A DNA stretch of 64,000 nucleotides from Fimenecus sp045545735 (GTDB taxonomy: Bacteria > Bacillota > Clostridia > Oscillospirales > Acutalibacteraceae). The stretch spans positions 124,001 through 188,000 of the forward strand of contig JAZQBM010000012.1 of the NCBI GenBank assembly GCA_045545735.1, given 5' to 3'. The notes beneath the pieces are model-generated. The model was not told the DNA's origin and made no database searches. It saw only the letters and a program-made list of their open reading frames with translations. The stretch's first letter is position 1; each line of letters opens with the position of its first letter. The position numbers were made by a program, and so were the translations under genes. Below are positions 8,693 to 15,678 of the stretch, one piece after another.

Positions 8693-9634
8693 ATGCAGTT
8701 GTTTTTAAGTAATGTTTTAACGGCGTTTACGCAAGTTGTAATACTTTTTCTTGTTGCTATGGTGGGTTTAGTTTGTCATAAGACAGGCATTTATACCGAA
8801 AAAGCATCAAGACTTACTACTGACTTGCTTTTCTATATTGTAGCTCCCGCAATTATAATTCGTTCTTTTCTTGGAATGGAATTCAGTCGTGACACACTCG
8901 GCGGACTTCTCAAAGCACTTTTAGGTGGTATCTTCTTCCATGTGGTTGGTATGATTTTCTCTAAAATCCTCTTTAATAAGAGCGACAAGGAAACCGCTTG
9001 TATTTTTAAATATGCTTGTTGTTACGGTAACGTGGGCTATATGGCGTTGCCTCTTGCACAAGCCGTGTTGGGTGATGAGGGCGTATTTTACTGTTCAGTA
9101 ATTTTAGTTCCTTTCAATGTGCTTTCTTTCACTCACGGTGCAGGTTTAATGCAGAAAAGGGACAAAAATGAAAAATTCAATATAAAGAAATTGCTTATAA
9201 ATCCGGGCGTTTTAGGTGTTGCAATCGGTCTTCCACTTTTCTTGTTACAAGTGGATTTGCCTGAGGTGATTTATGCACCTGTTTCATATCTTGCAGACCT
9301 TAATACACCGCTTGCAATGGTAATGTTCGGCACATATCTTGCCGCTGCTGATTGGAAAACAATCTTTTCTGATAAAAGAATATTTGGTTCGGCCCTTGTA
9401 AAAATTATTTTAGTTCCGCTTATAACTGTGGGTGCATTAAAACTTATGGGCTTTGGCGGTACATTGCTTGTGGCTTGTGTACTCAGTGCATCAGCACCAA
9501 CAGCAAGTAACACGGTTATGTTTGCGGCAAAATATGGCCGCGACACAGGTCTTGCATCAAAGGTAACGTCTTTTGTCAGCGTGCTTTCAATTTTAACTAT
9601 GCCTGTTATGATTGCAATAGCACAAGCGTTGTAA
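8693..9634 (+). CDS. AEC family (auxin efflux carrier-type) transporter
   Basis: A 313-residue protein of the AEC family, ten membrane segments arranged as two five-helix halves. The N-terminal segment AMVGLVCHKTGIYTEKASRLTTDLLFYIVAPAII carries the typical pattern in which the first half ends with a Pro in a broken helix. The second half starts near 165 (NPGVLGVAIGLPLFLL) and ends with SASAPTASNTVMFAAKYG near 264-281, the family's conserved crossover. Bacterial AEC members carry malate, malonate and other organic anions. Lying in an operon with citrate synthase, it may move a tricarboxylic or dicarboxylic acid; the substrate and direction are not shown by sequence. Confidence 0.85.
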   Translation: MQLFLSNVLTAFTQVVILFLVAMVGLVCHKTGIYTEKASRLTTDLLFYIVAPAIIIRSFLGMEFSRDTLGGLLKALLGGIFFHVVGMIFSKILFNKSDKETACIFKYACCYGNVGYMALPLAQAVLGDEGVFYCSVILVPFNVLSFTHGAGLMQKRDKNEKFNIKKLLINPGVLGVAIGLPLFLLQVDLPEVIYAPVSYLADLNTPLAMVMFGTYLAAADWKTIFSDKRIFGSALVKIILVPLITVGALKLMGFGGTLLVACVLSASAPTASNTVMFAAKYGRDTGLASKVTSFVSVLSILTMPVMIAIAQAL

Positions 9635-9650
9635 CCATCTCAAAAATTTT

Positions 9651-9732
9651 AGGCATACGCCTTGACGGCTAATTTGTCGCCATTCCGTCCCAAAATCCTC
9701 GGAAATACACAAAAGTATTGCCTGCGGTTTTG
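9651..9732. repeat. Cluster of three hairpins in the 200-bp gap after the AEC gene
   Basis: The gap 9635-9834 holds no gene. It contains AGGC-ATAC-GCCT (9651-9662), GACGG...CCGTC (9664-9689, with GGC...GCC inside) and a longer imperfect stem from CAAAA at 9691-9695 to TTTTG at 9728-9732 that encloses AATAC...GTATT. The last may serve as a terminator for the citrate synthase operon. The compact run of palindromes looks like an intergenic repeat unit, but only one copy is present in this window. Confidence 0.45.
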
Positions 9733-9834
9733 AAACAAAATGTCAAAAAATTATCTAGTCAATCCATATGCCACAATTTTTTCAATGGTTACTGAGTTTA
9801 TCAAATTAGTTTACTAAAAATGAGGAGTGATTTT

Positions 9835-10161
9835 ATGAAACTCGTAGTCGCAATTATCAATAATGATGATGCTAATGCTGTAATGTCCAATTTAACTAAA
9901 AACGGATATTCGGCCACAAAACTTTCTACTTCAGGTGGATTTTTACGTGCAGGGAATATCACTCTTTTAATTGGTGTTGAAGATAAAAAGGTTGATGAAG
10001 TTATTGACCTTATAGGTGAATACAGTAGCCAACGTAAAAAAATCACACCTGTCAATAATACATATATAGGGGAATCAATGCTTACATCAATGCCTATCGA
10101 GGTAACCGTAGGCGGTGCAACAATTTTTGTTCTTGATGTTGAGCAGTTCTATAAAATATGA
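9835..10161 (+). CDS. darA: Cyclic-di-AMP receptor, PII-like (DarA/YaaQ)
   Basis: GAGGAG at 9822-9827 selects ATG 9835 over an upstream in-frame ATG at 9820, giving 108 residues, the family's usual size. The fold is a PII-like ferredoxin: MKLVVAIINNDDANAVMSNL, then TKLSTSGGFLRAGNITLLIGV at about 25-45, where the SGGFLR and GNITLLIGV segments form the known c-di-AMP pocket. The C-terminal strand is GGATIFVLDVEQFYKI. It binds c-di-AMP and presumably passes the signal to an unknown partner. As in Bacillus subtilis (yaaQ-yaaR-holB-yaaT) it precedes holB and ricT, though yaaR and tmk are absent here. Its stop overlaps the holB start by 4 bp. Confidence 0.92.
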   Translation: MKLVVAIINNDDANAVMSNLTKNGYSATKLSTSGGFLRAGNITLLIGVEDKKVDEVIDLIGEYSSQRKKITPVNNTYIGESMLTSMPIEVTVGGATIFVLDVEQFYKI

Positions 10162-11024
10162 TGAATGAAAATTCAAAATTCAATAAGCTCAGCAGTGAGG
10201 TAATTTCGTCTGTTGAGCAAGGGGTTTTTTCACACGGCGTGCTGGTAGAATGTCAGAATGAAACCGACGGCGAGGAGTTTGCACGTTTTATTGCAAATTG
10301 TCTTGTGTGTCGCGGGAACACAAAACCTTGCGGAGTGTGTAGTGATTGCCAGAAAGCACAGAAGAACGGACATCCCGATATTTTTGAAACTGACGGAATC
10401 AAAGGCAAAAGTCGTAATTTTACAGTTGATGCAGTCCGTGAAATTCGTAACGATGCTTTTATTGTGCCAAATGAAAGTGACCGCAAGATTTATATTCTTA
10501 AAAACGGTCAGAATATGAATGAACAGGCACAAAATGCAATTCTTAAAATCCTTGAAGAACCACCATCATATGTGTTCTTCATAATTGTAACTACTTCAAG
10601 AAGTACAATGCTTGAAACAGTGCTTTCTCGTGTGCAGACTTATTCGCTTTTAAGTGAAGAGGAAGCAGTAACTGATAAAGAAGCCGATACAGTTAAAAAC
10701 TTTGTCAAAGCACTTCTTAACGTAAATGAATTGGCACTTATGGAGCAAACGGCAGTGTTTCAAAAAAACAATCAGTTTGCAAAACGTATTTTAGAACTTC
10801 TTTCGGAAGTATTCCGTGATGCACTTGTTCACAAAAGCGGATATAACAGAGATGTAAGATTTGAAAGTGAAGTCAATATGCTTCAAAAATCATTGACTTC
10901 AAAAGCACTTTTGCAACTTGTAGGAGTGTGCGATGAACTAATCAGTTCAGTTGACCGAAATTGTAATAATAATCTGCTCGTTGTAAGAATGTGTTATGAA
11001 TTCAAACGGGCTGTGGGAAGATAA
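10158..11024 (+). CDS. holB: DNA polymerase III delta-prime subunit
   Basis: A 288-residue clamp-loader delta-prime subunit. The AAA+ fold starts at GVFSHGVLVECQNETDGEEFARF, where the Walker A lysine motif is missing, as expected because delta-prime does not hydrolyse ATP. A zinc module follows with CLVCRG, CGVCSDC (about 47-64), then DAVREIRNDAFIVPNESDRKIYIL, MNEQAQNAILKILEEPP (sensor 1 region, about 118-134) and SRVQTYSL. The last two Cys-containing motifs and the EEPP block are diagnostic. It is translationally coupled to darA through an ATGA overlap and followed 14 bp later by ricT, whose product often sits in the same operon. It is shorter than the Escherichia coli protein (334) but normal for Clostridia. 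Confidence 0.9.
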   Translation: MMNENSKFNKLSSEVISSVEQGVFSHGVLVECQNETDGEEFARFIANCLVCRGNTKPCGVCSDCQKAQKNGHPDIFETDGIKGKSRNFTVDAVREIRNDAFIVPNESDRKIYILKNGQNMNEQAQNAILKILEEPPSYVFFIIVTTSRSTMLETVLSRVQTYSLLSEEEAVTDKEADTVKNFVKALLNVNELALMEQTAVFQKNNQFAKRILELLSEVFRDALVHKSGYNRDVRFESEVNMLQKSLTSKALLQLVGVCDELISSVDRNCNNNLLVVRMCYEFKRAVGR

Positions 11025-11038
11025 ATAGGAGTAATCAG

Positions 11039-11902
11039 ATGATTGAAACAGTTGGTATAAGATTTAAAGACGGCGGAAAAATCTATGATTTTGACGCTGA
11101 CGGCAAAAAGTTCGATAAAGGCGATTATGCTATAGTTGAAACTGTTCGCGGAATGGAGTGCGGACTTGTTGCAAAGGCAAATCACGGCACTCAGGAGGAT
11201 GATATTACAAAACCTCTTAAAAAAGTAATCCGTGTTGCAACTGAAGAAGACGTAAAAACCCTTGCCGAGAATAAAGAAAAGGAAAAAGAGGCATTTAAGA
11301 TTTGTGAAGGTAAAATTCAAGCTCACGGACTTGAAATGAACCTTGTTGACGTTGAATATACCTTTGACCGTAGTAAATTGCTTTTTTATTTTACTGCTGA
11401 CGGCAGAGTTGATTTCCGCGAACTCGTTAAGGATTTGGCTTCAGCATTTAGAACCAGAATAGAACTTCGTCAGATTGGCGTGCGTGATGAGTCACGTATG
11501 GTCGGTGGATTTGGTATTTGTGGCAGACCATTCTGTTGTAATACGTTCTTAAATGATTTCCAGCCCGTTTCAATTAAAATGGCTAAAGAGCAAGGTCTTT
11601 CACTTAATCCTACAAAAATCAGCGGAACTTGTGGCAGACTTATGTGCTGTCTTAAATATGAACAGGATACTTATGAGCATCTTCTTCGTGTTACTCCAAA
11701 AGTTGGTGCAATTGTTGATACTCATGATGGTAAGGGCAGGGTAATCGAAAACAACCTTATTACAGGAATGTTAAAGGTCACTCTTGACCGCCGTCCTGAC
11801 GCAGCACCTGCTGTATTCCATCGTCACGATGTTAAAATTCTTAAAGATGCTTATATTAAGGTTGAAAAAGAAGAACTTGAAGCATTAAAATGTATTGAAT
11901 AA
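11039..11902 (+). CDS. ricT: PSP1 domain protein RicT (YaaT)
   Basis: A 287-residue PSP1-family protein. The N-terminal beta domain (VGIRFKDGGKIYDFDADG) is followed by the PSP1 core with RVDFRELVKDLASAFRTRIELRQIG near 125-150. Paired cysteine motifs CGRPFCC (about 163-169) and CGRLMCC (about 196-202) are the [4Fe-4S] cluster ligands known from Bacillus RicT. In B. subtilis the RicT-RicA-RicF (YaaT-YmcA-YlbF) complex speeds Spo0A phosphorylation and directs RNase Y maturation of operon mRNAs. RicA and RicF are encoded elsewhere, if present. The gene ends the darA-holB-ricT operon; the next gene has its own promoter. Confidence 0.92.
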   Translation: MIETVGIRFKDGGKIYDFDADGKKFDKGDYAIVETVRGMECGLVAKANHGTQEDDITKPLKKVIRVATEEDVKTLAENKEKEKEAFKICEGKIQAHGLEMNLVDVEYTFDRSKLLFYFTADGRVDFRELVKDLASAFRTRIELRQIGVRDESRMVGGFGICGRPFCCNTFLNDFQPVSIKMAKEQGLSLNPTKISGTCGRLMCCLKYEQDTYEHLLRVTPKVGAIVDTHDGKGRVIENNLITGMLKVTLDRRPDAAPAVFHRHDVKILKDAYIKVEKEELEALKCIE

Positions 11903-11910
11903 TTTAGTAC

Positions 11911-11938
11911 TTGATTTTTGTAATTTCTGTGTTACAAT
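11911..11938 (+). promoter_or_regulatory. Promoter of ferredoxin gene
   Basis: TTGATT (11911-11916) and TACAAT (11933-11938) are separated by 16 bp, about 33 bp before the ferredoxin start codon. Confidence 0.6.
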
Positions 11939-11971
11939 GTAAATATACCAATAAAGGGAGGGTACATAATC

Positions 11972-12142
11972 ATGGCATACAAAATTACTGAAGATTGCAT
12001 TTCATGCGGCGCTTGTGCAGCTGATTGTCCTGTAGAGGCTATTTCTGAAGGAGATGGCATCTATGTAATCGACGCTGACACATGTATCGATTGTGGTGCT
12101 TGTGCAGATAGCTGTCCAGTTTCAGCTCCAGTTGCTGACTAA
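11972..12142 (+). CDS. 2[4Fe-4S] ferredoxin
   Basis: A 56-residue clostridial-type ferredoxin. Two CxxCxxCxxxCP motifs are complete: Cys9, 12, 15, 19 and Cys38, 41, 44, 48, each binding one [4Fe-4S] cluster (CISCGACAADCP and CIDCGACADSCP). It carries low-potential electrons for enzymes such as pyruvate:ferredoxin oxidoreductase and hydrogenase. A very strong RBS (AAAGGGAGGG, 11953-11962), its own promoter and an immediately following terminator mark it as a monocistronic, highly expressed gene. The length is the family's standard. Confidence 0.97.
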   Translation: MAYKITEDCISCGACAADCPVEAISEGDGIYVIDADTCIDCGACADSCPVSAPVAD

Positions 12143-12153
12143 TTTGAATTTAT

Positions 12154-12189
12154 AAAAAAGACCGTTGAGTTTTCTCAACGGTCTTTTTT
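12154..12189. terminator. Bidirectional terminator between ferredoxin and hslO
   Basis: A 16-bp perfect stem (12154-12169 with 12174-12189; core GACCGTTGAG / CTCAACGGTC) around a TTTT loop, with A and T tracts on both sides. Confidence 0.9.
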
Positions 12190-12199
12190 TAGTGCTAAT

Positions 12200-13081
12200 T
12201 TATTTACTTGCTTCTTTCAAAAGTTTCAAAATCTTTTCTCTTGAAAAATTGTATTTTTTATTACAGAAATGGCAACAAACTTCTGTGTTTTCATCTTCTG
12301 CCATTTCGCGAAGTCCATCTTCACCTGCACCAATCAACGCTCTTGTAACGCGTTCAACACTACAATCACATTTATATTCCACATATTGTGTATCAAGAAC
12401 TTGCATTGAAAATTCAGAAAGAACAGTTTCACAAATCTGTTCAGGTGTCAAGCCCTCTGCAAGCATTGTTGTAACAGGCTTAATTCCTTCAAGGCTTTTT
12501 TCAACAAGTGAAATTGTCTGCTCATCTGCAGTAGGGAGTAACTGAATTAAAAAACCACCTGCTAAAAGTACTTCTTCATTTTCGGGATTTACAAGAACAC
12601 CCAATGCACAAACGGTAGGTGTCTGCTCGCTTGTAGCGTAATATGCAGTAATATCTTCTGCAATCTCGCCTGAAATGATTGGTGTCTGTGCACAGTACGG
12701 CTCTTTCAACCCTAAATCTTTAATTACAGTTAAAAAACCGTTTTTGCCTACTGCACCTGAAACATCAAGTTTGCCTTTTGCATTGAGTGGCAAATTCACT
12801 CTTGAGTCACCAACGTAGCCTTTTACCTGACCTTTTGAGTTTGCAACAGCAACAACAGGGGATGCAGGTCCACCACCATTGATTTTAAGTGTAAGAGTAT
12901 CTTTTTCACCTTTTAAGAGTACACCCATCATAGATGCACCTGTAATAAGGCGTCCAAGGGCTGCAGAACAAACTTTGCTTGTGTTGTGAATATTCTGCAT
13001 TTCCTTAACCATTTCTGTTGAGTTGAGGGCAAGGCAGTAAAGTGTGCCGTCCTCTGAAATCATTCTGACTAATTCATTCAT
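12200..13081 (-). CDS. hslO: Redox-regulated chaperone Hsp33
   Basis: A 293-residue Hsp33. The N-terminal domain includes SKVCSAALGRLITGASMMG (about 35-53) and the GYVGDSRVNLPLN segment. The C-terminal redox switch holds the four zinc-binding cysteines as Cys238-x-Cys240 and Cys270-x-x-Cys273. Under oxidative stress zinc is released, disulfides form and the dimer becomes a holdase, useful in an oxygen-sensitive anaerobe. Its start codon overlaps the stop of the methyltransferase gene by 4 bp, so it is the third gene of a yerC-methyltransferase-hslO operon. Confidence 0.95.
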   Translation of the reverse strand: MNELVRMISEDGTLYCLALNSTEMVKEMQNIHNTSKVCSAALGRLITGASMMGVLLKGEKDTLTLKINGGGPASPVVAVANSKGQVKGYVGDSRVNLPLNAKGKLDVSGAVGKNGFLTVIKDLGLKEPYCAQTPIISGEIAEDITAYYATSEQTPTVCALGVLVNPENEEVLLAGGFLIQLLPTADEQTISLVEKSLEGIKPVTTMLAEGLTPEQICETVLSEFSMQVLDTQYVEYKCDCSVERVTRALIGAGEDGLREMAEDENTEVCCHFCNKKYNFSREKILKLLKEASK

Positions 13082-13851
13082 TTTAATTCATCCTTAAATA
13101 TAGTCTTTATTTTTTTAGCAACAACCGTAATACGCTGTGTTTCAGCATTTACGGGATGGTCGCTGTAATCGTCATAAGTGCCTAATATTTCAAATCCGCA
13201 TTTTTCAAGAATTTTTAGTATATCTTGTGGATTGTAAGCGTATTCGCAAAAACTTTCGCTGTAACGCTCATACAAGTTATCATCTTCATTTTTGATAAAG
13301 AAATCAAGGTCAATGTTTGTAGTGGCATTTTTTTCATCATAAGTATTCTGCCAAGCACAGTAAACTTCATCCATATCATAAATGAATGTATTGTTACCGA
13401 GAATTCTTTCGTGTTTGTATGGTGTATTCATATCAAAAATAAATATACCGCCCATATTCATAAAAAGCGAAACTTTGCTTATAGCTTTTTCAATTTTTTC
13501 TGTTGAATCAATATGATTAATAGTGTCAAGACTGCAAACTGCACAATCAATTGTACCAAACAAATCAAGGTCTTCTGCATTTTGACAAAGGAACATAGCA
13601 GAAGAATTTTCTTCATATTTTTTCTCATTTGCAACCATAAGCATATCTTCACTTGCATCAACGCCGATAACGTCATAGCCATTATTTTCAAGTAAAAATG
13701 ACAGCGTTCCCGTTCCACAGCCAAGGTCAAGCAAAAGCCCTCCGTCAACACCGTTTTTGTGTAACAGAGAGCAGATTTTATGGGCAATTTTTTCATAAGG
13801 AACGTTTTCAGTTAAAATATCATAAACTGATGAAAAAATACCGTAACTCAT
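13078..13851 (-). CDS. Class I SAM-dependent methyltransferase
   Basis: A 257-residue methyltransferase of the class I Rossmann type. Motif I is LLLDLGCGTGTLSFLL (about 39-54), motif II acidic residue in DVIGVDASEDML, and motif IV is FGTIDCAVCSLDTINHI (about 98-114). The middle insert and the C-terminal ILKILEKCGFEILGTYDDYS match the group of small-molecule or protein methyltransferases often annotated only as methyltransferase-domain protein. The substrate is unknown. It starts one base into the yerC stop and overlaps hslO by 4 bp, so it is tightly coupled in the same operon; whether it works with Hsp33 is not known. Confidence 0.85.
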   Translation of the reverse strand: MSYGIFSSVYDILTENVPYEKIAHKICSLLHKNGVDGGLLLDLGCGTGTLSFLLENNGYDVIGVDASEDMLMVANEKKYEENSSAMFLCQNAEDLDLFGTIDCAVCSLDTINHIDSTEKIEKAISKVSLFMNMGGIFIFDMNTPYKHERILGNNTFIYDMDEVYCAWQNTYDEKNATTNIDLDFFIKNEDDNLYERYSESFCEYAYNPQDILKILEKCGFEILGTYDDYSDHPVNAETQRITVVAKKIKTIFKDELK

Positions 13852-14135
13852 TATTTTACTCTTTCAAAAATTGTTTCATATCCGTCAGCACCATAGTTAA
13901 GTGAACGGTTTACACGGCTGATTGTAGCAGTTGAAGCACCTGTTTCTTTAACAATATCGTTATAAACTTTCTTTTCTGAAAGCATTTTTGCAACAACGCA
14001 ACGCTGTGCCATTGAGTGAAACTCATTTACTGTGCAAAGGTCTTCAAAAAATGCATAACATTCATCTGCATTCTTTAATTCCAAAATACATTTTACAAGA
14101 AAATCTGTATTTTCATTTCTAAAATCAATTCCCAT
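13851..14135 (-). CDS. TrpR-related DNA-binding protein, YerC/YecD family
   Basis: A 94-residue helical protein. The C-terminal half carries the TrpR-type helix-turn-helix: SMAQRCVVAKMLSEKKVYND, then the turn in IVKETGASTATISRVNRSL (about 60-78). These are the hallmarks of the YerC/YecD family, small regulators found in Firmicutes upstream of varied genes. A promoter with TTTACT, 17 bp and TAAAAT lies upstream on the minus strand, and the region around it (about 14165-14185) has repeated TTAACA/TTAAAA blocks that could be an operator. It is the first gene of the operon with the methyltransferase and hslO. The effector molecule is unknown. Confidence 0.85.
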   Translation of the reverse strand: MGIDFRNENTDFLVKCILELKNADECYAFFEDLCTVNEFHSMAQRCVVAKMLSEKKVYNDIVKETGASTATISRVNRSLNYGADGYETIFERVK

Positions 14136-14220
14136 TTATAAACCCTCCAACAAATATGGTTCTTTAACATTTTAACACATTAAAACTTGAAAGTAAAGAA
14201 TTATTTTAATTTTAACAATC

Positions 14221-15114
14221 TTACATAATATGCAAAATTATTCCCGGAATAACGGCACAAATGTAAAGAATACCAAGTATTTTAATATTTTCCTTGAATT
14301 TGGATTTGTCGCGGAATAATACAAGCAATCCCGCACCCGCATTGGTGCAAAGTCCTGCAATTAAAGCACCAAAACTGAGCGTTCCCTCAATATATAATTG
14401 AGTTAAAAGTACAGATGATGCACAGTTAGGAATAAGACCTATAATCGCAGATAAAAACGGCTGGAATATTGACTCTGAGAGTAAAAGATGAGAAAGTGTA
14501 TCTGTTCCGATAAAAGCAACTATTAAGTCAATTATAACCGTAAATAAAAGTAAAAATCCAAAAACTTTAACTGTGTGAATAAGTGCAGGGCGTAATACTC
14601 CGCCGTGCTCATGGCAACCACAATGGTCGTGTTCGCATAAATCGTGAGAATGGTGATGATGGTGAGTGTGATTTTTCCTTTCGATATAGTAAATTACATA
14701 GCCACAAATCAATGCAATTATGATTTTTGTAACAAGCAATTTGAAAATTTCAAAACTTCCGTTGTGAGCAGTTGCAAGAAGAATAACTGCCTCGTCAGAA
14801 GTCGAAAGAAATACTGCAATAAGTGTTCCAAGTGTGATTATTCCGCTTGAATATAAATTTGAACTCATTACAGAAAATCCGCATTGTGGAATACAACCTA
14901 AAACAGTTGCAATAGCAGGGCCAAAAGCACCCGCACGGGTGAAAAGGTGCTTAATTTTGTCTTGTGCCTTGTGTTCAAGAAATTCAATAACAAGAAATGC
15001 AACAAATAAAAAGGGGAGTACCTTAACAGTATCAATAACCGCGTCTAAAATCACATCTAAAAATCCGTCTGCTGAATAAATTGGTACTTCCACATGAGCG
15101 TGTAAAAATGTCAT
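14221..15114 (-). CDS. Putative metal permease of the ArsP_2 / putative manganese transporter family
   Basis: GGAGGTG on the minus strand (about 15127-15121) selects ATG 15114, overlapping the Fur stop by 4 bp and giving 297 residues. The protein has two related halves of about four or five membrane segments, each with a GxxPxC-type signature: VLGCIPQCGFSVMSSNLY (about 71-88) and LIPNCASSVLLTQLY in the second half. Between them is a cytosolic His-rich metal-binding loop (149-170, with HHHHH, CEHDH and CGCHEH). This architecture matches proteins annotated as putative manganese transporters or arsenic-efflux-like permeases. Co-transcription with a Fur-family repressor supports metal transport; which metal is moved, and in which direction, is not known. 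Confidence 0.75.
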   Translation of the reverse strand: MTFLHAHVEVPIYSADGFLDVILDAVIDTVKVLPFLFVAFLVIEFLEHKAQDKIKHLFTRAGAFGPAIATVLGCIPQCGFSVMSSNLYSSGIITLGTLIAVFLSTSDEAVILLATAHNGSFEIFKLLVTKIIIALICGYVIYYIERKNHTHHHHHSHDLCEHDHCGCHEHGGVLRPALIHTVKVFGFLLLFTVIIDLIVAFIGTDTLSHLLLSESIFQPFLSAIIGLIPNCASSVLLTQLYIEGTLSFGALIAGLCTNAGAGLLVLFRDKSKFKENIKILGILYICAVIPGIILHIM

Positions 15115-15512
15115 ATTTTTGCACCTCCGCATTTACTGCAAGTACCGTAAAGTACAGTTTTTGAACCGTCAAGAGTAAATTTGTGGTCAGCAAAAATATG
15201 GCTTGCCAATTTATCAAGAAAATCACATTCCATATGAATTAACTCGCCACAATTTGAGCATTTCAAATGATAGTGATTATGACAATCCTCACTTAACAAT
15301 TGATAACAACAAGCGTCATTTTCACCTGCAACGAATTTTCTTGCCTTGTTTTCGAGAACTAAACGGTCTAACTGACGGTAAACAGTAGTTCTGCCAATGT
15401 GTCCGCCGTTACTAATCAATGAAAAATACACTTCTTCAGCGGAAAAATGCTTGTGAGGATTTTTTTCTAAAAATTCATAAACTAATTTGCTTTGTTTTGT
15501 TTCGTAACTCAT
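15111..15512 (-). CDS. Fur family metalloregulator
   Basis: The start is ATG 15512, preceded by AAAGG; the open frame begins five codons earlier at a GTG. The product has 133 residues. The winged helix-turn-helix domain (about 5-60) includes AEEVYFSLISNG and the recognition helix in GRTTVYRQLDRLV. The dimerization domain has metal-ligand His residues in CHNHYHLKC (77-85) and two structural zinc pairs, Cys85/Cys88 and Cys125/Cys128. It cannot be assigned to Fur, Zur, Mur or PerR from sequence alone. It heads a two-gene operon with the metal permease and has a palindromic operator over its own promoter, so it is probably autoregulated. Confidence 0.88.
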   Translation of the reverse strand: MSYETKQSKLVYEFLEKNPHKHFSAEEVYFSLISNGGHIGRTTVYRQLDRLVLENKARKFVAGENDACCYQLLSEDCHNHYHLKCSNCGELIHMECDFLDKLASHIFADHKFTLDGSKTVLYGTCSKCGGAKI

Positions 15513-15530
15513 AATAATGCCTTTCACATT

Positions 15531-15555
15531 TGAATTTGAAATTCATTTTCAAATT
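15531..15555. promoter_or_regulatory. Candidate Fur-family operator with two overlapping palindromes
   Basis: TGAATTTGAAATTCA (15531-15545) is a perfect 7-1-7 inverted repeat, the exact geometry of Fur/Zur/PerR boxes. It overlaps a second perfect repeat, AATTTGAAA-5 bp-TTTCAAATT (15533-15555). Both lie just downstream of, and touch, the -10 box of the fur-permease promoter, where a bound repressor would block transcription. Confidence 0.65.
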
Positions 15556-15581
15556 ATATATAAGCTGTAACAAAAAGTCAA
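15553..15581 (-). promoter_or_regulatory. Promoter of the fur-permease operon
   Basis: On the minus strand TTGACT (15581-15576), a 17-bp spacer and TATAAT (15558-15553) form a near-consensus sigma-A promoter. Confidence 0.8.
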
Positions 15582-15617
15582 GAATAATTTAGCATTTTGA
15601 ATTACGCATTTAGATTG

Positions 15618-15646
15618 TTGACACAAAATTCCAAATATAATATAAT
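15618..15646 (+). promoter_or_regulatory. Consensus promoter of the GH51 gene
   Basis: TTGACA (15618-15623) and TATAAT (15641-15646) are both perfect and 17 bp apart. It is divergent from the fur promoter, with the two -35 boxes 36 bp apart. Confidence 0.85.
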
Positions 15647-15678
15647 TTATGTATCTACAACTTTAAGGGGAAAGATTT

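Noticed and set aside
10158..10400. Missing Walker A motif in HolB as evidence of a broken gene
   Set aside because: Delta-prime subunits commonly lack a functional ATP site; the zinc module and EEPP motif are intact.
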